From the NCBI GenBank assembly GCA_022496185.1, contig WTXG01000412.1, forward strand, positions 1-24,616: a stretch of DNA of 24,616 nucleotides. The letters are read 5' to 3'. Position numbers and translations under genes: made by a program. The notes below the pieces were generated by a model that worked only from the letters and a program-made list of their open reading frames with translations, was not told where the DNA came from and did not search any database. The stretch is from Multifurca ochricompacta (lineage: Eukaryota > Basidiomycota > Agaricomycetes > Russulales > Russulaceae). This document shows positions 8,607 through 18,741 of this stretch, one piece after another (position 1 is the first letter of the stretch; each line of letters opens with the position of its first letter).

Positions 8607-8757
8607 CAGACTTCATAGAAACCAGAGAAATGCACCCGAACCGCAAGGAGACGACGACGCGTCCCTTGCCCCAACTCCCGACACCACGACTTCCATTCGA
8701 TTTCCTTTTGTACTCCCTCCCAGGACCAGTGACAACCTCCCTCAGCATCTGAAGTGA

Positions 8758-10236
8758 TCCACGCGTTGGCTTGAAGCGCGCGAGCAAGACGTTCCCTTCC
8801 GCGGTTACTGGGTCCCGTATCGACAGACCAATCTTGCCGTTGACTGGTACCGAGGCATTTGGTACCACATACATCCTAATAACTTGAGTCAGATTGAAGC
8901 AGTACACATAGCACCCGAAGAAACTGGATTGAACTTACCTGAGGAACCTTTCCTCACACCCATTGTGCTCCCCACGTTACCACCAACAGCCTCACTCTTG
9001 AGCAACCCGACGACATCGATGACGACAGCATTCCCTACCACAGTCAGTACAACCCCGGGATGACCCTGAAGGCTTTCCTTCGGAGCGTCCATCCAAACGA
9101 CAACCCCTTCCCAATTCACAGGGACAGGACAAACCTTGTCAGGTGGTGGCCCACCAGGAGGTGGAGGAAGCGGCCCAGGAGGTGGAGGAGGCCCACCAGG
9201 AGGAGGCCCACTTGGTCCTGCACCAGGGTTAGCGCCAAACATCCCAGTAGCGGGACAAATCGAGGGAGCACCCCCACCTTTCTTCGAGGGAGATCGCTCC
9301 ACAGCAAAACGATGGTTTGCTCAGCTTGAGTTGCACTTGTTTTTGAATAAATATGCGGCTACCATTCTGGATGAGCAGAGCCGCATAGCGTACGTCTTGG
9401 CATTGATGAGAGGACCGAAAATCGATCGATGGGTCGAGGAGCAGACCAATTGGCTAGTTGACATCGCTCAAAATAGAATTAGAGTTCAACGGCTGTGGGA
9501 TGTCTTTCGACAAACCTTCATTGCCGCATGGTCCGACGTAGCGGCAGGGCAAAGAGCGTTACAAGCGCTCGAGAAATTACAAATGAAAGATGGCAACATT
9601 GATGATTACATCACAGAGTTCCGCGATCTAGCCGTTCGGGCCGAGCTACACCTGGACGACGCCAGCGTTCGCCAGTACTTCTATCGCAGACTGCCCACTG
9701 GACTAGCTACCACAATCTTGACTCAGGACCAACCGCAGACACTAGAGGAAGCCGCTGACTCAGCTAGACGACACCAAGCCAACTGGGTCTTTCTCCGAGG
9801 TATCGTCGGCAAGAAAAAGAATACAGATCCGTCCCCATGTGGAAACAAGTTCACCTTTTACAAGAAACGCGATCCTAACGCCATGGATGTGGATACCATA
9901 AAGAAGGCTGTCACTGCTGAAGAAAAAGAACAATACAAGAAGGAAGGACATTGCTTTGAATGCGGACGACGAGGTCATCTTGTCCGCGATTGCCCAAACA
10001 AAAAACCTAGGTCTAGTGTAAATGCGCCAGCTTGAACTGCCACCATCTCAGAGGTGCCACCTACAACCGCAGCAGTACCCGCTGCGCCTGCAGGCCCCTC
10101 CCCAGTGCTCATGGCACCCTCTGTCTCTGCAATTAGCATTCCCGCATTGGCAGCTGCGCTAAAAACCATGACTGATGAACAGCGATTGGAGCTACAGAAT
10201 CAATTCAAAGGAGACGAGGATTTTTATATCGCTTGA
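8758..10236 (+). pseudogene. Chromovirus gag with zinc knuckle, broken by TGA codons
   Basis: Frame 1 is essentially open from the primer site to a TGA at 10234-10236, with in-frame TGA at 8755, 9061, 9067 and 10033. Order of parts: Tyr/Trp module (GYWVPYRQ, WYRGIWYHI) like that of the - strand gag; a Gly/Pro-rich linker (9136-9230); the gag core (GDRSTAKRWFAQ, WDVFRQTFIAAW, IDDYITEFRDLAVRAEL); the DPNAMDVD motif; and the knuckle CFECGRRGHLVRDC (CX2CX4HX4C, about 9955-9996). An Ala/Pro-rich tail follows the TGA at 10033. No in-frame ATG is visible at the 5' end; the ATG at 8630 is in another frame and soon stops. Gag packages the RNA and forms the particle. Confidence 0.88.
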
Positions 10237-13200
10237 ATGGCATGGCCTTCATTCGAGCACTAGTATCACATCATGTATTCAGATCACCACTCAGAGCAAT
10301 GAAAATATCTGTTCCCCTACATGGAGTGACGAAAAAGGCCTATATACAAGCACTTGTGGACAGTGGAGCCACAGAAAATTTCATCAGTTACTGGACGGTA
10401 ATTAAAAACAGATTCCCAGTCAAACGATTAACGGTTCTGAAGCAATTACAAAATGCAGATGGATCCCCCAATGCTACAAACAAAATTACCCAATGTGTTG
10501 ATCTGCTAATATCTACAGACAACAAGCTCCAACGACATCGCTTCTATATCGCATCTATCAGCACCGACGATATGATCTTAGGGTATCCTTGGTTTGCGGC
10601 AACAAACCCACAAATCGATTGGCAGAACGGACGATTAAATCAGCAGATCCACTTCGCTCTCCCTAGCGAAAAGGTCCGACGCCTTAATATTGCACAAGAA
10701 CTTGCCATAAAAGCGAAAGACAAGACAGAAAGATCGTGGGATCAGGTCATACCTCCTGAGTACCATGAACATCACAAAGTCTTTAGTAACGAGGAGGTGC
10801 AGCGCTTCCCCGCACCACGCCCCTGGGATCATCAAATCGAATTGAAACCCGACGCACCAGCCACCTTAGATTGCAAGATCTACCCTCTCGGACCAGGAGA
10901 GCAAGACGCGTTAAACAAATTTTTGGAGGAACATTTACAAAAAGGCTATATTCAGGAGTCAAAATCACCTTACGCATCCCCCTTCTTCTTTATTAAGAAG
11001 AAGGACGGCAAGCTCCGACCTGTCCAAGATTATCGGAAGCTAAATGACTGGACAATCCGTAACACATATCCTCTTCCACTGATCCCAGAGTTGATAGATT
11101 GCGTCCGCAGTAGCACTTTGTTTACAAAGATGGACATATGCTGGGGCTATAACAATATTCGCATCATTCCAGAAGATTGCTGGAAGGCGGCGTTCAAAAC
11201 GAATCGCGGTCTATTTGAACCAAATGTGATGTTCTTTGGGTTAACTAACTCCCCAGCAACCTTTCAGACTATGATGAATGCTGAGTTCCGAAAAGAACTG
11301 GACAAATGTGATGCTAACGGAAGGGCTTGGTTCACCGTGTATATGGATGATATTCTTATCCACACTGATCATGATCTGGCCAATCATCACGCAAAAGTAC
11401 ATTGCATCCTGGGTAAACTCAGCGACTTGGACCTCTATCTTAAGCCGGAGAAATGCTCATTTGAACAAACACGTATCGAATACTTAGGTCTCGTTCTGGA
11501 GGCTGACCATGTACACATGGATCCTGTAAAAGTAGAAGGCGTCGCCACCTGGAAAACGCCCACAAATGTCAAAGAGGTCTGATCCTTTCTGGGGTTCTGC
11601 CAGTTCTATCGACGTTTCATTCAGGGATTCAGTAAAATCGCAGCCCCACTAAACACTCTGACCAGTATAAAGAAAGCTTGGCACTGGATGACAGAAGAAC
11701 AAAACGCTTTCGATACTCTAAAATGATGAGTCACATCTCAGCCAGTCTTAGCCCAACCCGACTTCGATAAACCTTTCATCGTAGATACCGACGCATCAGG
11801 ATACGCACTGGGCGCCACCCTCAGTCAGAAGGATCCCGAAGGACGCCTTCACCCAATCGCTTATCTATCAAAAACACTGGATGCGACACAAAGGAACTGG
11901 GATATCTATGATCGCGAGTTATTTGCAGTCATCGTCGCACTCCGCTCATGGCGACAATATCTCATGGGTGCTAGACATAAAGTCCTAATTTGTACTGATC
12001 ACAATAACCTTCAATACTTTAAAGAACCACAAAAATTGAATCGTAGACAAGCTCGTTGGCTCCAGGAGCTTGCAGACTTTGATTTCTCACTTGAGCACGT
12101 CCCAGGAAAATTACACACCATTGCCGATATGTTATCTCGTCGACCTGATGCAGATCATGGCAAGGACAACAACCAAGAGGTTACAGTCCTCCCCGATGAA
12201 TTATTTATCAAGACAGTAACTGATGACAAACTCCCGTTTCCCCGGACGCTCTCCGAATGCCGCGAAATTCTTCAGCGGTATCACGATCACTTACTAGTGG
12301 GACATCCAGGCATTGACAAAACGACACAAAGGATCCAACAAGAGTACGAAGGGCCGGATCTAAAGCCGTTCGTATGCGAATACATACATGGATGCGCCAC
12401 ATGTCAGGAGAATAAACCTCGACTGGTGGGGAAAGCACCATCGTATCCCTTGGACGTACCCGCCACCGCTGGTCCATTCCAGTACGTGGCTATGGACCTC
12501 ATTACAGATCTTCCATCGTCCGGTCGATACGATGCTGTGTTAACGATCGTCAACCAAGGATGTACGAAAGCAGCGAAATTTATACCATGTTCTAAAGATA
12601 TCACTGGTGAAGGAATCGCAATATTATATTATAGACATCTATTTCCATTCTTTGGAGTCCCAAGGCGCATTATTTCCGACCGAGACCCCCATTTCACCTC
12701 CCATTTTACCCATGCACTCACTGATGTTCTGCAAATTCAACAAAATCTATCGACGGCCTTTCACCCACAAACCGACGGATCTAGCGAGCACATGAACCTG
12801 TGGCTAGAGCAATACTTACGTCTTTGGCTGGGCGATGACCAATCTCGGTGGCCAGATTATCTCCCTTTAGCTGAGTATGTCCATAATACCTGGTCACACA
12901 ATCAAACAAAACTCTCCCCACACGAACTTCTACACGGCGTCACTTTCGATTGGAATGCGCAAATACACGAAACGCACGTCCCCCAGGTCAACGAATGATT
13001 ACAGAACTTACAAACTGCGCACTCTCGCGCGGAGCGTGTGTTTCGAGCATCCGCTTCGGTTCCACCGCCCAACCCCGACTTCGTCGTCAGCGCGCAAGTA
13101 TGGCTCGAGGGAAAACATTTAAAAACATACTTCCCTCGACCAAGCTTGCTCCTCGGTGTTATGGCCCGTTTACAATTACTGCACAAATATCTCCCCTCAC

Positions 13201-13528
13201 TTTTCGTTTGTCTTTGCCCACTCACATGCACATCCACAATGTATTCCATGCTAACCTATTATCTCCTTATCGTGAAACAACGGCTCATGGCCCCAACTAT
13301 TTACGTCCCCCACCAGACCTTATCAACGAGGAAGAACAATATGAAGTTGCCACCATCTTAGCTCACCGGTTCTTTGGATGTCAGAAGAAGCTTCAATATC
13401 TGGTCAGCTGGGTTGGTTATCTGACCAGTGAAAACTCTTGGGTAGATAAGGACGACTGTCACGCCCCAGACCTTCTCACAAGGTACCATTCTTCGTTATC
13501 TAGGTGCCAGGGTCATCGCCTCCCTTAA
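10179..13528 (+). pseudogene. Chromovirus pol: protease, RT, RNase H, integrase, chromodomain
   Basis: Pol is in the -1 frame relative to gag and overlaps it (10179-10236). Order: protease (LVDSGATENFI), RT (KKDGKLRPVQDYRKLN, YMDD at about 11341), RNase H (VDTDASGYALGA, DRELFAVIVALRSW, CTDHNNLQYF), integrase zinc finger (GHPGID...CATCQENK), core with MDLITDLP, ISDRDPHF and the Glu in TDGSSEHMN, and the C-terminal region with a chromodomain (EVATILAHRF...LQYLVSWVGY). In-frame TGA occurs at 11580, 11724, 11727 and 12996, at positions where arginine is usual (for example before SFLGFC). One frameshift near 13130-13145 moves the end into another frame, closing with TAA 13526-13528. Chromodomains steer integration to marked chromatin. 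Confidence 0.93.
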
Positions 13529-13539
13529 GGGGGGGGTGA
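13527..13539 (+). other. Internal polypurine-tract-like run after pol
   Basis: AAGGGGGGGGTGA directly follows the pol stop. It shares the ending GGGGTGAT with the functional-looking tract before the 3' LTR (14871-14882). It may be an ancestral 3' tract left behind when the extra ORF was acquired, or a central tract. Confidence 0.35.
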
Positions 13540-13579
13540 TTTTCATTGGTTTTCGCATTTTCGCGTTTTTCATAAACTT

Positions 13580-13600
13580 TTCGCGTTTTCTTCTCTGCAG
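13580..13600 (+). promoter_or_regulatory. Possible 3' splice site before the extra ORF
   Basis: A pyrimidine-rich run ending TTTTCTTCTCTGCAG at 13600 lies 86 nt before the ATG of the extra ORF. It matches a strong spliceosomal acceptor. Use as a subgenomic acceptor is inference; a donor has not been identified. Confidence 0.35.
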
Positions 13601-13686
13601 TCCCACAAACCGTTTCAGCTCTGGCCCGTATTAAGAATACCACTAGACTCTCCACCCCACGCAAGTCCTTCAAGCCGACCCCCAGA

Positions 13687-14844
13687 ATGACGACCTCCCG
13701 CCGCATTTCAACCTCTCAACCTGACACCACCCAGACTGACACCCCACCTGTCCCCATTATTGACATCGCCTTCTTAGATCGAACTATGGCTGCTGTCAAT
13801 GATGCTGCCACCCTTGGTGCTCTCCTTCAGCCTGCCGACGCTCCCACACTCCCTACCACTCCTGCTTCATCATCTACCAACTCGACCCCTCCTTCCCACT
13901 TTTCCTTTACTATGTCTGACATCCCAGCAGAGAATATGACCCAGGCGATCGCACTAGCCTCTCAAGACCAGACAGTGGACCAAGAGGTTCGTGCTCGAGT
14001 GCTGGCTCTGTTGCAGGAGGTTCATGCGAGACTGGAGGCTGACACGTCCCCACCCATTGATCCCACTACCACCTATCGACCCACCTCCCTGGGGCCTGAA
14101 CCTGGCCAGCTCCCAGACGAGGCTATCATACAACAAACCCAACAAGAAGTCGAGGAGGAAAGAGAACGCGCCGACCGGTATGACCCCCCCCCTCTTCCAT
14201 TCATGCGTAATCATGAACACTCTCACCACTTCTTTGACCACCGCATCTCAGACAATGCTGGCCGTGTCAACATTGCTCATTGGTTAGCCTATGACTATCG
14301 TCGCCCAGACCCGCGCATTGCTTTTACCATGGGGGCCCATCACCCAGTCTATTATATTCCACTTCATATTACTCCACACCCTCGCTTTGACTGTGGCCCA
14401 AACCCCATTCTCACATCCATGCAACAACGACTCTTTGAGTCTGACCAGGCCTTCACCACCATTGTCAATGGTGCTCTTGATGACTTAGATGATCCTGGTG
14501 CTTGGGCTGAGGTGTCTCGCTACCACTATGGAGCTCGCTGTCTGGATGAAGCCCACAGGAACCTTGCACACTGGAGGCGGATGGCTGAGAGGGCCAATCA
14601 AGATATTCGTTTGGCTGTCCATGCTATGTCTCGTGGAGATGTTTACTATCGACTTTACCCCTATTTAACTTATGCATATTCCAATAACCCCCGCATGACA
14701 CCAGCAGCTGCCTCTCACTTTGCACCTCACCCAGAACTGCGTGCCGTCCTACAGGCTGGGGGCATAGGTAGTTCCCATCTGCCTCGCCGTCGTCGTCTTC
14801 GCATTGCTCCACCTCGCATCATTGATCTCACTGGTGAAGACTAA
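13687..14844 (+). CDS. Extra ORF of the chromovirus between pol and 3' LTR, 385 aa, function unknown
   Basis: The ATG at 13687 opens an uninterrupted frame to TAA at 14842-14844, while gag and pol of the same copy carry eight TGA codons. The N-terminal third is Thr/Pro/Ser-rich and probably disordered. A charged helix follows (EVEEERERADRY, about 155-165). The middle is rich in His, Tyr and aromatic residues (about 170-330). The C-terminus has a basic cluster RRRRLR (367-372) and ends IIDLTGED (378-385), which fits a SUMO-interacting motif (two hydrophobics, D-L-T, acidic tail). No signal peptide or membrane segment is seen, so it is not an envelope glycoprotein. Its position recalls env-like or accessory ORFs. 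Nuclear function is inferred from the basic cluster only. I do not recognise the family. Confidence 0.72.
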   Translation: MTTSRRISTSQPDTTQTDTPPVPIIDIAFLDRTMAAVNDAATLGALLQPADAPTLPTTPASSSTNSTPPSHFSFTMSDIPAENMTQAIALASQDQTVDQEVRARVLALLQEVHARLEADTSPPIDPTTTYRPTSLGPEPGQLPDEAIIQQTQQEVEEERERADRYDPPPLPFMRNHEHSHHFFDHRISDNAGRVNIAHWLAYDYRRPDPRIAFTMGAHHPVYYIPLHITPHPRFDCGPNPILTSMQQRLFESDQAFTTIVNGALDDLDDPGAWAEVSRYHYGARCLDEAHRNLAHWRRMAERANQDIRLAVHAMSRGDVYYRLYPYLTYAYSNNPRMTPAAASHFAPHPELRAVLQAGGIGSSHLPRRRRLRIAPPRIIDLTGED

Positions 14845-14870
14845 GGGTGCTTGAGGCAAGCACCACTGTA

Positions 14871-14882
14871 ACAGAGGGGTGA
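14871..14882 (+). other. Polypurine tract before the 3' LTR
   Basis: ACAGAGGGGTGA immediately precedes the 3' LTR start TGTGACAG. Confidence 0.65.
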
Positions 14883-15467
14883 TGTGACAGTTTGTTTCCC
14901 TTACTTTTCTTTTCTTTGTCGACTGTCCGGACAACTGTCTGAGTTGTATCAGTTAACCTATCTAACTAGGTTAACTGACTGAATACTAGGAGGGCGTAAC
15001 CCCTCTGTTGTTTCTGTTTCCTTATGTACTGATCTAGCCCATCTCCTGTACCTATATGACGTGGTATGACGTAGCTTTGAGGTCACTGTGACGCAGCATG
15101 ATATCATCCTATGATACCTACTTTACTTCATTGGCTAGACTCTTATCTCGAGTAGTGATCCAACTGTATTTAAACCTATTACACTCTAGAGAACAGACCT
15201 TAAGTCTGTTCTCCTGTGTCAATACAGGTGTTTCCTTTGACTCACTGAAAGATTCCCCTTGAACCCTCTTAAGTCGCGACTTAGAGGGACTTCGAACCCC
15301 AGTAGCTTGTGACAGGACTTAGTGTTGCTGTTCGATCCTGTATCTCGCATGCACCCCTCCATCTTGTGTGGGCTTAACTCGACTTAGTTGTGGTCTTGAT
15401 CCTGACTTAGTTACCTCGAATCCGGACGACTCTCTGATCTTGACACAGCACGCACCTGGCTGTGACA
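14883..15467 (+). repeat. 3' LTR of the chromovirus (585 bp)
   Basis: It is collinear with the 5' LTR at about 99% identity. The differences are one T fewer in a T run, and C/T or G/A changes near 15338, 15352 and 15423, each at a CpG in one of the two copies. It is followed by the TCGTT duplication at 15468-15472. Confidence 0.95.
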
Positions 15468-15472
15468 TCGTT

Positions 15473-16960
15473 CCTCTCCACTTTCCTCACTTTCACAACA
15501 TTCCTATTTGCCCTCACATTGATCGATTTCTTTGTTCCCCTCATTACCCCCCCTCCCACTTTGTAAACCTCAATCTTTGTGCCAAAGTAGGTTATTTGGC
15601 CCCCAACCCTCACACTTTTCAACGGGGCCTGCTGGTCTATTCCTGGAATGCTTCCCTTGCCTGCTTGAATCACACCCTCTCCCCAGAACTGCAAGATGTC
15701 TTTAGTGGGGCTAGAACATTACTCCAAGGCTTCAACCTCCTGGATGGACAATTTATCAGCCTCTTCAGCACCTTGAATTTTACTGATCTAGGTGTTGTGG
15801 TGGAAGACAGATATTTTACTGTTTGAGATGCACTTAGAACCCACCCAGAGCTTATCCCCCTCACCCAAGCAGTATGATTACCTACCAACCCCATCCCCCT
15901 TCTCCCCATTCAGCCTGCAGATGGGTACACCTGCTTTGAAGACATAGATTTTGATAGTAACCTCTAAAAACAGTACATTGTGCACCTAGCTGTAGAGGTC
16001 CCTAGTAAATAAACAAGCCCTTGGTCCAGGAAAATAGTGTCCTTTCCTGCAGAAAGAGAAGAGCATCTCCAACATGTCCAAAGACAATTCAACCACCTTT
16101 TCCAGCTTCACAGAGAAGCACAGCTTGCCCTCCTCTACCCAGAACCACTTATCAGCACCCTCCATGACAACAGACAAGCAGAAGGTTGGTGTGACATAGA
16201 TACCATCTATCTTCCTCTTCAAATTCTCCTCCCCTTTGGACAAGTCCTCTCCCAAACTCAGTACAACCAGTTCCTGTCCAGGCCCTGTCAGGCCATTCCT
16301 CAAGACTCCCAGCACCAACTTCTCTATTGGCACCTCACTCAACTCACCCATTCCACAGGGGACCCCCTTGAAACACTCTTAGTCTGTGTCAACAATGAAT
16401 ACCTTTGGAAAGAACACATTCCCCCTCACATCCCAGAACTCAAAACACTCTTGCTCAGAGGAGAATGCCTCTACTACCTTTCTACCTTCTGCCTAGACCA
16501 TACCAGAATCAACCTTACCTTTGACGAGATCTGCCTTCACTCTGCTCCCTCCCCTTCTGGCTGGCGCCTTGTAGAAACAGAAGGAATACAAATTGAATAC
16601 CTGTGGACTGCTGATTACTGGGAGACCACCTCACGCAACCACTGCCCCTTCCTTGTTAACCCCCCATCTTCACAGACCCCCCTTACCTCCCCACCTATGC
16701 TGAACCTTCCCCAGAACCAGAAGAGCTCGCCTTCCCTACCCTTTCCCTTACAGCAGTCACCCAAGAAGAAGAACACCTCACCCAGACCCAGACAATCTTG
16801 ATTAGTAACACTACCACTTGGTCTGACCTTGAAACCCCCACAGAAAACACCTCTGACTTCAAAGAAGATTCTCCTGCATCCCACCAACATTGCCTCTGTG
16901 ACATTGATCTCTGTACCTGTAGTTTTCATCCAGACACCCCCCCCACTCCCCAGGCATAGT
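15473..16960 (+). pseudogene. Unrecognised LTR-element ORF, 3' part (begins at 7428)
   Basis: Frame 2 continues the ORF cut at 8006. It is open to about 16655 except for two TGA (15824, 15875) and two TAA (15965, 16010). A run of six C near 16653 marks a shift into another frame, which gives a plausible acidic C-terminus (TYAEPSPEPEELAF, then a Cys-rich CLCDIDLCTC) ending in TAG at about 16959. The protein would be some 680 residues with the 5' part, is rich in Leu, Pro and His, and has no knuckle, protease or polymerase motif. The LTR and primer site upstream suggest a non-autonomous LTR element carrying its own protein. No 3' LTR is found, so the 3' end is unknown. CpG is scarce, fitting an old copy. 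Confidence 0.5.
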
Positions 16961-17146
16961 ATTGTGGAGGCCTTCAGCCTTTGATATGTACTTACCTTCA
17001 CATTACTTGATCTAAGTAGGGAAAAAGAAATAAAAACTCCTTTGCATTGTGGCTAGTATTACTGACTGGGCTATCAACCTGGTGTCCCAAGACAGAAGAA
17101 GTCAGTCCAACTCCCCCCAAGACAGAAGAAGAAACCCTAGAAGACA
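16961..17146. other. Non-coding remainder of the old LTR-element region
   Basis: It contains AAATAAAA near 17030 and two copies of CCAAGACAGAAGAAG (about 17087 and 17117). No gene is supported; the Tc1-like element is inserted at its right end. Confidence 0.4.
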
Positions 17147-17559
17147 TACAGTGGCTCAAAAAACTGTCCACATGTTTTGAACTTTTGTACAAATGCATAT
17201 ATTACAAAGTAACCAAAGGGAATGAAGCCAAGGTGTGAGTGTATGAAATGTAGCCTAGATTCAGGGCTTTCCAATGGACCTTGGTTCATAAGATTCTATG
17301 AAGAAGTGATCAAGATATCAACCATTCAATCTGCTTCATCATGTGGACAGTTTTTTGAGCTGCCTTTTTAATCCACTATCTGCCCAATTACTACTTTATT
17401 TCACCCCTTTTTGCCTTGGTAACTCCTTGAATCCTTTTAGTCATCCTTTCTATAACCTTTTGCCATCATTCTGGTGCATTTTTATTCCACTCCTCCACCA
17501 CCCTCCCCTGCAACTCAGGTATCCCCTTGACTGGTTAAGACCTTCTTCAGATCCACCCA

Positions 17560-18003
17560 GAGGTGTCCAATGGGGCTAATATTTCAAGGGATTGGGCTGT
17601 CCATACCAGGCTTCAATATTCTTGTCTTTAAACCACTGGTTTGCCTTCTTGGAATTGTGTTTTGGGTCATTGTCCTGCTGAAACATGGTTTCACCCTCCA
17701 CCATTCCAACTTTTCAAACCTTTCCACCACTCCACCATCCAAAATATCATAGTTCTGGCATGGATTCATGATCCCCTGAACCCCTGTAAGCATTCCTAGT
17801 CCATTTCACCCCATACAAGCCCCATACCATAAGTTCTTCCTCCTCCATGCTTGACTGTCAGGGTGGTGGTTCTGTCAGAGGGTGGTTCTCCCTTATTTTT
17901 CCAAGTATAGCTCCTTCTGTCTGAACCAATTCTGTTCATTATGGTCTCACCTGACCACAAGATCCTTTTCCAATCATCCACTGTCCAATTCTCATGGTAA
18001 CCA
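17560..18003 (-). pseudogene. Tc1-type transposase remnant, left arm plus centre
   Basis: Reading from the centre leftwards on the - strand gives HENWTVDDWKRILWSGET, where the usual LWSDET has lost its catalytic Asp to Gly. SYTWKNKGEP, DRTTTLTVKHGGG and then, after stops and shifts, QQDNDPKH with the second catalytic Asp follow. The third catalytic site is degraded. Not functional. Confidence 0.85.
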
Positions 18004-18005
18004 CT

Positions 18006-18350
18006 CTCTGACAGAACCACCACCCTGACAGTCAAGCATGGAGGAGGAAGAACTTATGGTATGGGGCTTGTATGGGGTGAAATGGACCAGGAATGCTTAC
18101 AGGGGTTCAGGGGATCATGAATCCATGCCAGAACTATGATATTTTGGATGGCGGAGTGGTGGAAAGGTTTGAAAAGTTGGAAATGGTGGAGGGTGAAACC
18201 ATGTTTCAGCAGGACAATGACCCAAAACACAATTCCAAGAAGGCAAACCAGTGGTTTAAAGACAAGAATATTGAAGCCTGGTATGGACAGCCCAATCCCT
18301 TGAAATATTAGCCCCATTGGACACCTCTGGGTGGATCTGAAGAAGGATCT
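18006..18350 (+). pseudogene. Tc1-type transposase remnant, right arm
   Basis: This is the mirror copy on the + strand: DRTTTLTVKHGGG, then IMNPCQNYDILDGGVVERFEKLE, QQDNDPKHNSKKANQWFKD and a degraded SPIGHLWVDLKK in place of the usual PDLNPIEHLW. It starts downstream of the first catalytic Asp and has stops and shifts. Confidence 0.85.
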
Positions 18351-18741
18351 TAACCAGTCAAGGGGATACCTGAGTTGCAGGGGAGGGTGGTGGAGGAGTG
18401 GAATAAAAATGCACCAGAATGATGGCAAAAGGTTATAGAAAGGATGACTAAAAGGATTCAAGGAGTTACCAAGGCAAAAAGGGGTGAAATAAAGTAGTAA
18501 TTGGGCAGATAGTGGATTAAAAAGGCAGCTCAAAAAACTGTCCACATGATGAAGCAGATTGAATGGTTGATATCTTGATCACTTCTTCATAGAATCTTAT
18601 GAACCAAGGTCCATTGGAAAGCCCTGAATCTAGGCTACATTTCATACACTCACACCTTGGCTTCATTCCCTTTGGTTACTTTGTAATATATGCATTTGTA
18701 CAAAAGTTCAAAACATGTGGACAGTTTTTTGAGCCACTGTA

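Larger units (their letters stand above)
8007..15467 (+). mobile_element. Nearly complete Ty3/gypsy chromovirus with extra 3' ORF (7461 bp)
   Basis: Two LTRs (586 and 585 bp) flank gag, pol with a C-terminal chromodomain, and an extra ORF. The 5-bp TCGTT stands at 8002-8006 and 15468-15472. The LTRs differ by three transitions and one single-base length change, so the insertion is young. Gag-pol nevertheless carries eight in-frame TGA codons and one frameshift, so this copy is not autonomous as it stands. The primer-binding site is self-complementary to the LTR, as in Tf1-type elements. It inserted into the ORF of the older LTR element at 7428-16960. Confidence 0.93.
17149..18739. mobile_element. 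Palindromic Tc1/mariner derivative (1591 bp)
   Basis: TA stands at both ends (17147-17148 and 18740-18741). The terminal inverted repeats begin CAGTGGCTCAAAAAACTG. The whole element is a near-perfect inverted duplication: arm 17149-17880 and arm 18006-18739, with a unique 125-bp centre (17881-18005). Both arms carry the 3' half of a Tc1-type transposase plus its terminal repeat, so the 5' half of the parent element is absent. It can only have moved with transposase supplied from elsewhere. Confidence 0.9.

Noticed and set aside
8593..8612. tRNA-primed primer-binding site after the chromovirus LTR
   Set aside because: The sequence does not begin with TGG and I recognise no tRNA 3' end, whereas a 12-nt complement exists in the LTR.
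8889..9302. - strand proline-rich frame opposite the gag linker
   Set aside because: It mirrors the Gly/Pro-coding repeat of gag, which has the gag core and zinc knuckle on the + strand.
13687..14844. The extra ORF as a retroviral-type envelope gene
   Set aside because: No signal peptide, membrane segment or cleavage site is visible; only the position is env-like.
17343..17579. + strand and matching - strand frames in the Tc1-like arms as a repeated protein gene
   Set aside because: They are antisense shadows of the transposase remnants, duplicated only because the element is palindromic.
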